Shown piece by piece: positions 8,538 to 17,322 of a DNA stretch of 64,000 bases. The stretch is from Mesorhizobium_G sp049840935 (GTDB lineage Bacteria > Pseudomonadota > Alphaproteobacteria > Rhizobiales > Rhizobiaceae). The notes beneath the pieces are model-generated. The model searched no databases. It was not told the DNA's origin and worked only from the letters and a program-made list of their open reading frames with translations. The DNA is taken from contig JASGJA010000014.1 in NCBI GenBank assembly GCA_049840935.1, forward strand, positions 38,620 through 102,619, in the 5' to 3' direction. A program made the translations under genes and the position numbers. Positions within the stretch are counted from its first letter, which is position 1. The number at the start of each line of letters is the position of its first letter.

Positions 8538-9618
8538 GACGCCGATGATTCACATCGACCATGTGACGCGGGCTTATGGTGCGTTCAAGGCGCTCGACGA
8601 CGCTTCGCTGACGATCCGCAAAGGCGAATTCTTTTCACTGCTCGGACCATCGGGCTGCGGCAAGACCACCTTGCTGCGCATGATCGGCGGTTTCGACAAT
8701 CCTACATCGGGCACGATCTATCTCGACGGTCAGGCCATGAACGGCATTCCGGCCAATCGCCGCCCGACCAATATGGTGTTCCAGAGTTATGCAATTTTTC
8801 CGCATCTGAACGTGGCGCAAAATGTTGCGTATGGCCTGAAGCGCTTGCGATTGGACGCAGCCGAAGAAAAGCGGCGCGTGGAAGAAGCGCTTGGTCAGGT
8901 ATCGATGGCGCATCTTGGAAAGCGCGGCGCCACGGAATTGTCAGGCGGGCAACGTCAGCGCGTGGCGCTCGCACGCGCGCTGGTGATGCGGCCCAAGGTT
9001 TTGCTGCTGGACGAACCGCTGTCAGCGCTCGACAAGAAGCTGCGTGAACAGATGCAGGTGGAGCTGCGCAAGCTTCAACAAGCCGTAGGCATCACCTTTA
9101 TTCTCGTGACGCATGACCAGTATGAAGCGCTGGCAATGTCGGACCGCATCGCGGTGATGTTCAGCGGAAACATCGCGCAGGTTGCGGCACCGAAGGATAT
9201 TTACCAGCGGCCAGTGAATCGTCAGGTGGCGGATTTCGTCGGCGGCATGAATTTTGTTGCGGCGGAAATCGTGGGTGAGGATAGCGGAACAATCACAGTT
9301 CAAACGGCAAGCTTCGGGCGGGTGAAAACAGAGAAGCCCGCGCAGTTTGTTGCGAAGGGCAAGGCGACGACGCTCGGCATTCGCCCTGAACGCCTGCGCG
9401 TGCTGTGGGACAATGCCACCGACAAGCACGAAATTGCGGGCAAGGTCGTTGATCGGCACTATTTCGGGGAAATTACGCACCTGATCGTGCAAGTGCCAGG
9501 AATGGAGCAACCGCTATCCGTCTCGGAGACGAACAATTTCGGGGCAGACGATATTCCGGTCGGCGCACCAATTCGCCTCGCCTACGATCCCGACGCGCTG
9601 GTGGCTTTGGCGGATTGA
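8530..9618 (+). CDS. ABC transporter ATP-binding protein, PotA type
   Basis: The 362-residue ATPase of the importer. It has Walker A GPSGCGKT at residues 39-46, the Q-loop near 85, the LSGGQRQR signature starting near 137, Walker B LLLDEP near 158-163, the switch His in VTHDQYEA, and a C-terminal TOBE domain with the usual GIRPERLRV segment. This layout is that of PotA/FbpC-type ATPases for polyamine and opine uptake. ATG 8530 follows a GGGAGG site. The matching binding protein is not in this operon but on the opposite strand at 9800-10882. Confidence 0.93.
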   Translation: MPETPMIHIDHVTRAYGAFKALDDASLTIRKGEFFSLLGPSGCGKTTLLRMIGGFDNPTSGTIYLDGQAMNGIPANRRPTNMVFQSYAIFPHLNVAQNVAYGLKRLRLDAAEEKRRVEEALGQVSMAHLGKRGATELSGGQRQRVALARALVMRPKVLLLDEPLSALDKKLREQMQVELRKLQQAVGITFILVTHDQYEALAMSDRIAVMFSGNIAQVAAPKDIYQRPVNRQVADFVGGMNFVAAEIVGEDSGTITVQTASFGRVKTEKPAQFVAKGKATTLGIRPERLRVLWDNATDKHEIAGKVVDRHYFGEITHLIVQVPGMEQPLSVSETNNFGADDIPVGAPIRLAYDPDALVALAD

Positions 9619-9629
9619 GACTATCCCTC

Positions 9630-9765
9630 GTTCCTTCTCCCCGTTTACGGGGAGAAGGTGGCCCCAAGGGCCGGATGAGGGGCCATGAAATATTTTCTTA
9701 GGATTCGCGCCGCCCCTCACTTGCCTGCCCGCCTCTCCCCGTGAACGGGGAGAGGCGGGCGGTGG
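9630..9765. repeat. Palindromic intergenic repeat pair
   Basis: Two hairpins lie between convergent genes. The first has CTTCTCCCCG and CGGGGAGAAG as arms near 9633-9657. The second has GCCCGCCTCTCCCCG and its complement around GTGAAC near 9728-9761. GGATGAGGGG and CCCCTCAC flank the space between. This resembles the short palindromic repeats common between genes in Rhizobiales, is related to those at 21178-21331 and 57746-57899, and may also stop transcription from both sides. Confidence 0.7.
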
Positions 9766-9799
9766 CAACGATATCGTAAACCTGAAGCGCAGGCTTCCC

Positions 9800-10882
9800 T
9801 CAATACCCTGCTTTGATCTTCTCGAATTCTTCGATCATCTTCTGACGCAGTTCGGTCGGCAAAGGCGATTGAAAGAGCGTCTTATCGAGGAATTTGTCGA
9901 CATCGCCATAGCCCTGACCGGCAACGACCTTCGGGTCGATCTCGCTCATGGCCTTGGCGTTGGCATGGCCGTAACCCCAATCGGTCAACAGGTAGGTGGC
10001 GACCTCCGGCGTGTTGATCGCGTTGAGATAGTCGTAGGCCTTATCAACGCTGCCGGTGCCGCCCTTGATGCGCACGTATCCGCAGACCCAGGTCGAAAGC
10101 CCTTCTTTTGTATCGCGTGTAGATTTGATCGGAGCGCCTGCAAGCGCGGATTGCACGGCAGCATCATTCCATGCCCATGCAAGGTCGACTTCGCCGCCGC
10201 TCATCGCCTGAACGATTTCGGTCGTGTCGGTCCAGTAGAGGCGGACGTTCTTATGCACCTGACGCAAGAAGTCCGACGCTTCCTTGAACTGCTCGTCGGT
10301 CATCTTGGTCCAGTCTTTCAGGCCAATAGCGAGCGAAGCCAGAGCATAGGCGTCATCCACATTGTCGCCAATGGAAACACGGTCCTTGAACTTGGGATCA
10401 GCCAGCGAGCGCAGCGATTGGATATCCGCCGCGTCAACCTTTTCGGTATTGTAGGTGAGCAGCGAATTGCCCCATTCCCAAGGCAGGAACCACGCTTTCC
10501 CGTCAGCGGTGGAAACAAGATCTTTCATGCCCATGATCTGCGGGTTCATGTCGCCCCACGCGGTAATCTTTGACGTGTCGAGAGGTTCTAGCAGGCCAGC
10601 GTCACGCCATTTTGCCACGCTCTGCGAGCATGGGTGAGCGAGGTCAGTCTTAAAACCGGAGCGCAGCTTCTGGAAGGCTTCTTCTTCGTCGCCGAAAAAG
10701 GTGAAGGTGGGCGAGTCGCCGTGCTTGGCGACATAGGCTGGATGGAACTCCGGCACCTCGTAACCGGACCAGTCGAAAATGGTCAGCTCGCCATCGTCTG
10801 CTGCAACGATACCCGCCAATGAGAAGGAAAACAGCCCGGCGGTGGCCAAACCAAGCGCTGTTCGTCTCAACAATCTCGTCAT
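9800..10882 (-). CDS. Periplasmic binding protein of the polyamine/betaine-type ABC transporter
   Basis: A 360-residue PotD-like protein with a Sec signal peptide (arginines followed by LGLATAGLFSFSLAGIVAADD, cleavage likely after about residue 28). The mature part begins ELTIFDWSGYE, the start typical of spermidine/putrescine-binding proteins, and keeps the aromatic residues of the binding cleft (W39, Y42, W109-type positions and the late TWVCGYVRI). It is transcribed right behind the TetR gene (11-bp gap) and convergent with the permease/ATPase operon, so regulator and binding protein share a transcript. The ligand is probably a cationic or quaternary amine. Confidence 0.88.
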   Translation of the reverse strand: MTRLLRRTALGLATAGLFSFSLAGIVAADDGELTIFDWSGYEVPEFHPAYVAKHGDSPTFTFFGDEEEAFQKLRSGFKTDLAHPCSQSVAKWRDAGLLEPLDTSKITAWGDMNPQIMGMKDLVSTADGKAWFLPWEWGNSLLTYNTEKVDAADIQSLRSLADPKFKDRVSIGDNVDDAYALASLAIGLKDWTKMTDEQFKEASDFLRQVHKNVRLYWTDTTEIVQAMSGGEVDLAWAWNDAAVQSALAGAPIKSTRDTKEGLSTWVCGYVRIKGGTGSVDKAYDYLNAINTPEVATYLLTDWGYGHANAKAMSEIDPKVVAGQGYGDVDKFLDKTLFQSPLPTELRQKMIEEFEKIKAGY

Positions 10883-10893
10883 GCCCTGTTCCC

Positions 10894-11655
10894 TTATGTT
10901 TCTTGTGCGGTTTCCCGTGGCCGGTCGTAATGTCTAGGAAAGGCCACAGCCAAAAATTCATAGGCGCATTGAAGCGCGCTCTGACGGGTGACGTTTTCGG
11001 TTCCCATCATCAGCCGCAGCCACAAGCCCTCAAGTGAAGAGCAGAGAGCGAGTGAGATGGCTTCCGGGTCGAAATCATAGCCCGCTTCTTCGCGAAGTTT
11101 GCTGCAAAGTTCGGAGAAAATACGCTGGTATCTTTCATCTCGCGCACCGCATAGCGCCTGATAGGTAGGGCGCGATTTTGCCTCGCCCCAGAAGGCGCAC
11201 CATGCGGCCAGCTTGCGCCGTGTGCAGATTGCGCGGTCGAAATCCGCAGCGACCAACGCACGAAGCTGGTCGGCGGGCACATCGCCAGCTTTCTCCAGAC
11301 TTGCTCGCCAATGGGCTGCATATTCATCCGACATATATTGCAGCGTCGCGATGAGCAGCTTTTCCTTGCTCTCAAAATGAAAGTTTACAATGCCGCGCGA
11401 CAGGCCCGCGCCATCTGCAACATCGGCCATCGTGGTTTCCGCATAGCCGCGCTTGGCAAGCGAATCGATGGTTGCTTCGATGAGTTGCTGGCGGCGCACA
11501 TCTTTGGTCGCAGTGCGCGGCTTGGCCTTCTCGCTCTGAATGCTCTTGCCTGATGACAATCTGACCATCTTGTCCATGCCCGACTCATTGATGCCGCGCG
11601 CCATGCGCTGCTGGCGCAGTTGAGACGAGGGAGGGTCAGCCATGTCAAGTGCCAT
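10894..11655 (-). CDS. TetR/BetI-like transcriptional regulator
   Basis: A 253-residue protein with a TetR helix-turn-helix at about residues 55-100 (TTMADVADGAGLSRGIVNFHF) and a C-terminal ligand domain (LAAWCAFWGEA...) like that of BetI, the choline-responsive repressor. The first 40 residues are a non-family extension; internal starts at 11577 (MDKMVRL) or 11568 would give a normal length, so the start is uncertain. It is co-transcribed with the binding-protein gene and diverges from the FAD oxidoreductase operon. The palindrome at 11744 in the divergent promoter, repeated before two other operons, is its likely target. Confidence 0.88.
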   Translation of the reverse strand: MALDMADPPSSQLRQQRMARGINESGMDKMVRLSSGKSIQSEKAKPRTATKDVRRQQLIEATIDSLAKRGYAETTMADVADGAGLSRGIVNFHFESKEKLLIATLQYMSDEYAAHWRASLEKAGDVPADQLRALVAADFDRAICTRRKLAAWCAFWGEAKSRPTYQALCGARDERYQRIFSELCSKLREEAGYDFDPEAISLALCSSLEGLWLRLMMGTENVTRQSALQCAYEFLAVAFPRHYDRPRETAQET

Positions 11656-11740
11656 TGTACGGCTCCGGATGGCTCAGTCGCGAATACAGCGCGTCTGAAT
11701 GGTTTGAGCCTACTCTCAACTACGGCAAACGCAAGTCAAT

Positions 11741-11769
11741 TTGTTGAACGTACATTCAATGGGTATAGA
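11741..11769 (+). promoter_or_regulatory. Candidate promoter of the FAD oxidoreductase operon
   Basis: TTGTTG at 11741-11746 and TATAGA at 11764-11769 are 17 bp apart and lie 52 bp before the ATG at 11821. The palindrome at 11744-11759 overlaps the -35 box and spacer. Confidence 0.45.
11744..11759. promoter_or_regulatory. TetR/BetI-type operator, site 2
   Basis: TTGAACGTACATTCAA is a nearly perfect 16-bp inverted repeat in the divergent promoter between the TetR gene and the first FAD oxidoreductase. It matches the consensus TTGAAYGNNYATTCAA shared with sites at 6655 and 52576. The location fits autoregulation plus control of the demethylation operon. Confidence 0.7.
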
Positions 11770-11820
11770 CAAGAGCGGCTTCGGCGTGGCAGATTTGCTG
11801 CAACGGGAGATGCCTCGGTT

Positions 11821-13440
11821 ATGAAAAGCTGGGACGTAATCGTCATTGGCGGCGGCCATAATGGGCTGGTCAATGCCTGCTATTTGCAACGCTCTGGGCT
11901 GGATGTGCTGGTGCTGGAGCAAAAGGACTGGGTGGGCGGCGCGGCGACCAGCAGGTCGCTTACGCCGGGATTCGTCTATTCGAATTGTTCCTATGTGTGT
12001 TCGCTGTTTCGACCGGAGATCATGCGCGATCTCGAATTGCCGCGCTTTGGGCTGCAAGTGATCCCATATGAAGGCGGCGCGGTTTTCACGCAGGACGGCG
12101 ATTATCTCGCCAATTACCGCGACCATCACGCACATCGCCGCGAGTTTGCGCGGTTTTCGCCGCGCGATGCAGAAGCTTATGAGCGCTATGCGCGCGATGT
12201 GACGCGCCAGTGCCGGTTCATTCAGCCGTTGTTGATGCGCACTGCGCCTGATCCAACCAGTTTCAAGCCGCGCGACATTGGCGAGTTGATTTATCTGGGC
12301 CGGAAGTTTTCCGGCATGTCGGCCGAGGAGATGGCGCTGACGCTTCGGTTCTGGACCATGTCGATCTCGGACTTCCTCGACGAATATTTCGAGACGGATG
12401 TGATAAAGGCGAACTTTGCGCTCTCCGGCATTATAGGGACCGCGCTTGGCCCGATGTCGCCGGGAACGGCCTATGTACTGCTGCACCACTATATGGGTGA
12501 GGTTGATGGCTCGGTTGGCGCATGGGGTTATGCGCGCGGCGGTATGGGTGCCGTTACGCAAGCCCTTGCGGCATCGTTTCAGGCGTCGGGCGGGACGATC
12601 CGAACGGGCGCGCAGGTCGAACAGATTCTGGTCAAGAATGGACATGCGCAAGGCGTGGTGCTGGCCGGCGGCGAAGAAGTACTGGGCAAGCTGATCGTCT
12701 CGAACGCAGACGTGAAGCGCACATTCCTCAAGCTCGTGGAGCCGAAGGAACTGCCCGACATTTTTCTGCGGCGAGTGAAGAACTTCAAGATTCGCGGCTC
12801 TTCCGGCAAGGTGAATATCGCGCTCGATTCCATGCCGGAGTTTCCGGCGCTGCCGGACGACTCGCCTTGCTATCGCGGTGATCTGCATTTCACCGATTCG
12901 GTGGAGCGCATGGAGCGCGCCTATGATGACTGGAAGGAGGGGCGCTGGTCTGCCGATCCATTCATCGACATGGTGATTCCGACGACGCTCGACCCAACGA
13001 TGGCTTCGCCGGGTAAGCACTTCATGAGTTGCTTCGTGCAATATGCGCCGCCAAAGGTCGAAGGTCGCGAATGGACCGACGCGGATCGCGACGGATTTGC
13101 GGAAAGCGTCATTTCTCAGATCGCCGATTATTCGCCGGGCTTTCGCGAGCGCATCGTGCACATGGAAGTGCGCACGCCACGCGAGATCGAGGCGGAAACC
13201 GGTCTGACAGAAGGCAATATTTTCCAGGGCGAACTGACCTTCGACCAGTTGCTGTTTAACAGGCCGGTGCCCGGTTATGCGCAATATCGCTCGCCGGTGG
13301 GCGGGTTGTATATGTGCGGCTCATCCACGCATCCAGGCGGCGGTGTGATGGGCGCTCCGGGTCGCAATGCGGCGGTGGAAATTTTGCGCGACCTGAAGCG
13401 CGGCGCAAATCTTGTGAGTGCAGCCCATGACGTCATTTGA
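11821..13440 (+). CDS. FAD-dependent oxidoreductase, phytoene-dehydrogenase-like (COG1233), copy 1
   Basis: A 539-residue flavoprotein with an N-terminal Rossmann motif DVIVIGGGHNGLVNACYLQ (residues about 5-23) and a C-terminal FAD-binding GLYMCGSSTHPGGGVMG. This is the phytoene desaturase/PYROXD2-like family, here with no carotenoid genes nearby. The ATG at 11821 gives the expected N-terminus; the frame is open further upstream but covers the promoter. The next gene is a paralogue, and a GcvT-like protein follows, so the likely role is oxidation of an N-methyl or amine carbon rather than a carotenoid. The true substrate is unknown. Confidence 0.85.
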   Translation: MKSWDVIVIGGGHNGLVNACYLQRSGLDVLVLEQKDWVGGAATSRSLTPGFVYSNCSYVCSLFRPEIMRDLELPRFGLQVIPYEGGAVFTQDGDYLANYRDHHAHRREFARFSPRDAEAYERYARDVTRQCRFIQPLLMRTAPDPTSFKPRDIGELIYLGRKFSGMSAEEMALTLRFWTMSISDFLDEYFETDVIKANFALSGIIGTALGPMSPGTAYVLLHHYMGEVDGSVGAWGYARGGMGAVTQALAASFQASGGTIRTGAQVEQILVKNGHAQGVVLAGGEEVLGKLIVSNADVKRTFLKLVEPKELPDIFLRRVKNFKIRGSSGKVNIALDSMPEFPALPDDSPCYRGDLHFTDSVERMERAYDDWKEGRWSADPFIDMVIPTTLDPTMASPGKHFMSCFVQYAPPKVEGREWTDADRDGFAESVISQIADYSPGFRERIVHMEVRTPREIEAETGLTEGNIFQGELTFDQLLFNRPVPGYAQYRSPVGGLYMCGSSTHPGGGVMGAPGRNAAVEILRDLKRGANLVSAAHDVI

Positions 13441-14986
13441 TGCAATCGTCGTGGGCGGTGGTCACAACGGGATTGTGGCCGCAACTGTGCTGGCAAAAGC
13501 TGGCCGTCGCGTTGTGCTGCTGGAAGCAGATGAGCAACTCGGCGGTCCAGCACGAACGGAGGAGTTTGCGCCGGGTTTTCGCGTATCCTTGGCGCATATT
13601 TTGAATCGGCTCCACCCTGAGGTGGTGAAGGCGTTGGACCTTGAAGCGAATGGCCTCACTTTCGATACTACGGATATGCCAAGCATTGCGCTTTCCGCAA
13701 ATGGCGAGCCGCTGGTTTTGACGGGTGCCTACGGCGAGGGGCTTTCTGGCGCGCAACCGAGTGAAGTACAGGCGTGGTCGGAATTGCGGGCGCAACTCAT
13801 TCGCTATGCGGGGATATTGAAGCCGATGCTGGCACGCCGTCCGCCAGACCTTTCCGGCATGACGCTTGGCGAAACATCCGCACTCGGCATGGTTGGGCTG
13901 TCGCTGCGGCGGCTCGGCAAGGAAGATATGCGCGATTTCCTGCGCATGTTCCTGATGAATGTTGCCGACGTAGCTGACGATTGCCTGACTGATGACAGGC
14001 TCAAGGGATTGCTGGCTTTTGACGCGGTGATGGGCAGCCATCTTGGGCCGCGCTCTCCAACTTCGCTGCTTGGATTGTACTATCGGCTTGCTGGCGAGGT
14101 CGCGGGAAAGGCCGGTGCACAGACCATGCCGCGGGGCGGCATGGGAGCGGTTATCAACGCAATGGCGAGCGCTGCGAACAAGGCAGGCGTTCAGGTTCGC
14201 ACCAATGCACCGGTCGCCCGCATCAACGTTCAAGATGGGCGGGTGGCAGGTGTGGTGTTGACGAGCGGCGAAGAATTTTCTGCGCCAATCGTGCTGGCCG
14301 CTACTAATCCTTCAACAGCTTTGATGGAGCTTACTGGACCGCGGAATTTTGACACGGGTTTTGTGCGTAAGGTGGCGAACATTCGCATGAATGGTTCGGT
14401 TGCCAAGCTGCATCTGGCGTTGAATGGCTTGCCGAAGTTCAACGGCGTTTCCGAACAGGATTTGCGAGGCAGGTTGGTACTCGCGCCTTCCACAAACCAT
14501 GTGGAACGCGCATTTAATCCGTCAAAATACGGCGGGTTTTCAGCCGAGCCGGTGATGGAAATCGTGATGCCGAGCATCGCTGATGCCTCGCTTGCCCCAG
14601 CGGGCGGATGCGTGCTTTCGGCCAACATCATGTTTGCGCCCTACGCGTTGAAAGAAGGCTGGACGAAAGGCAAGGCGAAACTGCTCAAGGCCGTGATGGC
14701 ACAACTGGAAAGCGTCGCACCCGGCATCGGCAAGCTGGTGCGGCACGCGGAATTGCTGACGCCGCTGGATATTGAGCAGCGCTACCGAATGCCGGGAGGA
14801 CATTGGCATCACGGAGAACTGCAGGCCGATCAGATGCTGATGTCACGCCCTGTTTCGGGCTGGTCGGGCTATGACACGCCGGTCGAGGGGCTTTACCTCG
14901 CAAGTGCGGGCTCGCATCCGGGCGGTGGCATATCGGGCGTACCGGGTTTGAATGCCGCGCGCCGCGTGCTGGCGAGAAAGGGCTGA
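13427..14986 (+). CDS. FAD-dependent oxidoreductase, phytoene-dehydrogenase-like (COG1233), copy 2
   Basis: A 519-residue paralogue of the preceding protein. It has the same N-terminal dinucleotide fold DAIVVGGGHNGIVAATVLA and C-terminal GLYLASAGSHPGGGISGVPG. The start at 13427 overlaps the end of copy 1 by 14 bp; a GTG at 13418 is an alternative. Tandem, slightly diverged copies suggest either a heterodimer or two oxidation steps on related substrates. The stop is 3 bp before the GcvT-like gene, so the three are one operon. Confidence 0.85.
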   Translation: MTSFDAIVVGGGHNGIVAATVLAKAGRRVVLLEADEQLGGPARTEEFAPGFRVSLAHILNRLHPEVVKALDLEANGLTFDTTDMPSIALSANGEPLVLTGAYGEGLSGAQPSEVQAWSELRAQLIRYAGILKPMLARRPPDLSGMTLGETSALGMVGLSLRRLGKEDMRDFLRMFLMNVADVADDCLTDDRLKGLLAFDAVMGSHLGPRSPTSLLGLYYRLAGEVAGKAGAQTMPRGGMGAVINAMASAANKAGVQVRTNAPVARINVQDGRVAGVVLTSGEEFSAPIVLAATNPSTALMELTGPRNFDTGFVRKVANIRMNGSVAKLHLALNGLPKFNGVSEQDLRGRLVLAPSTNHVERAFNPSKYGGFSAEPVMEIVMPSIADASLAPAGGCVLSANIMFAPYALKEGWTKGKAKLLKAVMAQLESVAPGIGKLVRHAELLTPLDIEQRYRMPGGHWHHGELQADQMLMSRPVSGWSGYDTPVEGLYLASAGSHPGGGISGVPGLNAARRVLARKG

Positions 14987-14989
14987 GCG

Positions 14990-16222
14990 ATGGTTGCTGT
15001 TGCCAAGACAAAATCGCGAAAAGTTCTTGATGCTCAGGCGCATTTCCGCACGTTGCGTTTGCCATCGCCGTTTCAGCCACGGCTTGAAGCGCTGGCTGCT
15101 CAACAGGATTGGTACGACTGGGCGGGTTATAAAGCCCCGCATGCTTTATGGGATGACGAACTGGAATATTTCGCGATCCGCAGTCAGGCGGCATTGTTCG
15201 ATATTTCGCCGATGGTGAAATACCGCATCGAAGGGCCGGATGCGGAAGCGGTTCTCAACCGCGTAACGCTGCGTGACGTGACGAAGCTCAAGCCGGGTCG
15301 CGTGCACTATACGGCATGGTGCGACGACGAAGGCTATGTGCTCGATGATGGGACGCTGTTTCGGTTGTCGCCGGATCGGTTTCGCCTATGCTGTCAGGAA
15401 AGGCATCTGCCTTGGCTACTGGACAGCGCCATCGGGTACGATGTGAGTGTTGTCGAAGAAACGCAGGAAGTTGCCGGGCTTGCGCTACAAGGGCCGACAT
15501 CTTTCGCGGTTTTGCGCGATTGCGGGTTCAAGGGCGTCGAGAAGCTGAAAATTTTCGATCTGGCGGAGTTCCCACATGAAAAGGGATTCGTCACGATTTC
15601 GAGGACGGGCTTCACGGGCGATTTAGGCTATGAGCTTTTTGTGCCGATCAAACAGGCGTTGAGCCTTTGGGATCGACTGATCGAAGGCGGCAGACTGCAT
15701 GGCATCCGACCAATGGGATACACGGCGCTGAATCGCGCGCGCATTGAGGCGGGGCTGATCGTCGCCAACGCGGATTTCGTGACGGGCGATAGCGCTATTC
15801 GGACGGACCGGCTGCGCATGCCCGATGAAATCGGGCTGGGCTTTATGATCGATCCGGCAAAAGGCCATTTCAACGGTCGCCATGCAATTCTCGCCGCGCG
15901 GAAAAATAAAACGCTCAAGCATGTTCTGGTTGGGCTGGAGATAGAGGGCAATATTCCGGCTGAACACGCCATCGTCTATCATCGCGGCAAGCGCGAGGTC
16001 GGGTTGGTTAGTGCTGCAATCTGGTCGCCAACGGCAAAGCGCAATATCGCGATTGCAAGCCTGCAGCGTCCCTATGGCGATACTGTCGTTGATGATCTTT
16101 GGGTCGAAATCTACGCCATGCGCGAGCTTCAATATCACAAGCTGATGAAGCGCGCGAAGGTAGTGCCGCGACCGTTCATCAAGCTCGACCGCCGCACGGC
16201 AAATCCGCCGGGTGAGAGATGA
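14990..16222 (+). CDS. GcvT-like folate-dependent aminomethyltransferase/demethylase
   Basis: A 410-residue protein of the glycine cleavage T-protein fold. It shows the family segments ALFDISPMVKYRIEGPDA, RTGFTGDLGYELFVP (the T-protein conserved TGEDGYE-type loop) and a C-terminal barrel. It is longer at the N-terminus than GcvT and is not linked to gcvH or gcvP, so it is more like the stand-alone demethylases (dimethylglycine, DMSP or sarcosine systems) that transfer a methyl carbon to tetrahydrofolate. Sitting directly behind two FAD oxidoreductases, it would capture the C1 unit they release. The stop overlaps the next start (ATGA). Confidence 0.85.
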   Translation: MVAVAKTKSRKVLDAQAHFRTLRLPSPFQPRLEALAAQQDWYDWAGYKAPHALWDDELEYFAIRSQAALFDISPMVKYRIEGPDAEAVLNRVTLRDVTKLKPGRVHYTAWCDDEGYVLDDGTLFRLSPDRFRLCCQERHLPWLLDSAIGYDVSVVEETQEVAGLALQGPTSFAVLRDCGFKGVEKLKIFDLAEFPHEKGFVTISRTGFTGDLGYELFVPIKQALSLWDRLIEGGRLHGIRPMGYTALNRARIEAGLIVANADFVTGDSAIRTDRLRMPDEIGLGFMIDPAKGHFNGRHAILAARKNKTLKHVLVGLEIEGNIPAEHAIVYHRGKREVGLVSAAIWSPTAKRNIAIASLQRPYGDTVVDDLWVEIYAMRELQYHKLMKRAKVVPRPFIKLDRRTANPPGER

Positions 16223-16479
16223 TCGACGCCGCCGAAGAAGCGGAGAACTGGCGGCTGATTCTGTCGCCACTCGGCGAGGAGTGGTCGGGCCGCGCGCGCT
16301 ACGCGGCGGCGATGTATTTCTACAAGCGCGGCGATATGAACGCCGAAACGCTGGAGGTCTACCGCGTTTCTTCGCGCCTGGACAATCAAGACCCGCTTTC
16401 GATTATTCGCGAGCGTGGCATAGGCGAGCCTTGGCTTGCAAAGCTTGAAGCCATTGCGGCATCCCGCAGCCATCCTTAA
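16219..16479 (+). CDS. Uncharacterised 86-residue protein in the demethylation operon
   Basis: The start overlaps the GcvT-like stop by 4 bp, so it is translationally coupled and probably real. The protein is soluble, acidic at the N-terminus (MIDAAEEAENWRLIL) and has an aromatic-rich middle (ARYAAAMYFYKRGDM). No cysteine cluster or known motif is visible. It may be an accessory or assembly factor for the oxidoreductases, but this is only suggested by position. Confidence 0.65.
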   Translation: MIDAAEEAENWRLILSPLGEEWSGRARYAAAMYFYKRGDMNAETLEVYRVSSRLDNQDPLSIIRERGIGEPWLAKLEAIAASRSHP

Positions 16480-16595
16480 ATGAAGCGCGTAAACGCACGC
16501 ATTCGTGAGGCTTGATTCGCGAACGACGCGAGAGGGTCAAAGTTCGGCCCAACTGGCAGCGTAGCCGCTGACAATCAGGAATTGGAATTGCCGCA

Positions 16596-17258
16596 ATGAC
16601 AGTGAATACATCGAAGCAGATCTTTACCCGCAGAGCAGCGCTGGGCTTGGTGCTCGCAGGCGCGTTCGCGGTATCGAATGCTGCGCTGGTCGTGGATGCG
16701 CAGGCGCAGGCCAATGAAGCCGTGCAGCAGATAGCGGATCACTTTGCCTCGATTCGGACGATGCGCGGCGATTTCGTGCAGTTCGGTCCACGCGGGGAAC
16801 AGACCGGTGGCAAATTTTTTATCCAGCGGCCCGGTAAAATCCGCTTCAACTACGACGCACCGTCGAACTATCGCGTGATTGCGGACGGAAAATCCGTCGT
16901 TATCGAAAACATGAAGCTGCGGACTTCGGATCTATATCCACTGTCCAAGACGCCGCTGAAACTATTGCTGGACGACAGGATCGACCTTTCGGGCGGTAAG
17001 GTAAAAAGTGTGAAGCAGGAAGACGATCTGACCACGATCCAGCTTGCGGACAAATCTGTGTTCGGCAACTCGACCATCACGATGAAGTTCAATCCGCAGA
17101 CCAGCGAACTACTGGAGTGGACCATCACCGATGCCAAGGGCAAAGACACAACGGTGATGATCTCCAACGTTCAGAACGGTGTGCAGATCGATCCATCGAT
17201 CTTCGAGATCAACTATCAGCGCAACCGCGAAATCAACCAGAAGAAAGGTCAGCGCTAA
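16596..17258 (+). CDS. lolA: LolA-like outer-membrane lipoprotein carrier
   Basis: A 220-residue periplasmic protein with an N-terminal signal (RRAALGLVLAGAFAVSNAALVVDAQAQA) and the LolA/LolB half-barrel pattern: MRGDFVQFGPRGEQTGGKFFIQRPGKIRFNYDAP and later LLDDRIDLSGGKVKSV. LolA takes lipoproteins from the LolCDE complex across the periplasm to the outer membrane. Rhizobial LolA proteins are divergent, but length and motif order agree. It precedes xth by 64 bp on the same strand. Confidence 0.85.
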   Translation: MTVNTSKQIFTRRAALGLVLAGAFAVSNAALVVDAQAQANEAVQQIADHFASIRTMRGDFVQFGPRGEQTGGKFFIQRPGKIRFNYDAPSNYRVIADGKSVVIENMKLRTSDLYPLSKTPLKLLLDDRIDLSGGKVKSVKQEDDLTTIQLADKSVFGNSTITMKFNPQTSELLEWTITDAKGKDTTVMISNVQNGVQIDPSIFEINYQRNREINQKKGQR

Positions 17259-17322
17259 GCGCTTGTCTTTCACCGATCTGGCTGGCAGTTAAGCGCGTCG
17301 ACAGCGCGCGCTTGGGCACATC

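Noticed and set aside
11821..14986. Carotenoid desaturase function for the two phytoene-dehydrogenase-like proteins
   Set aside because: No crtB, crtE or other carotenoid genes are nearby, and the operon context is amine transport and folate chemistry. The family includes many non-carotenoid oxidoreductases.
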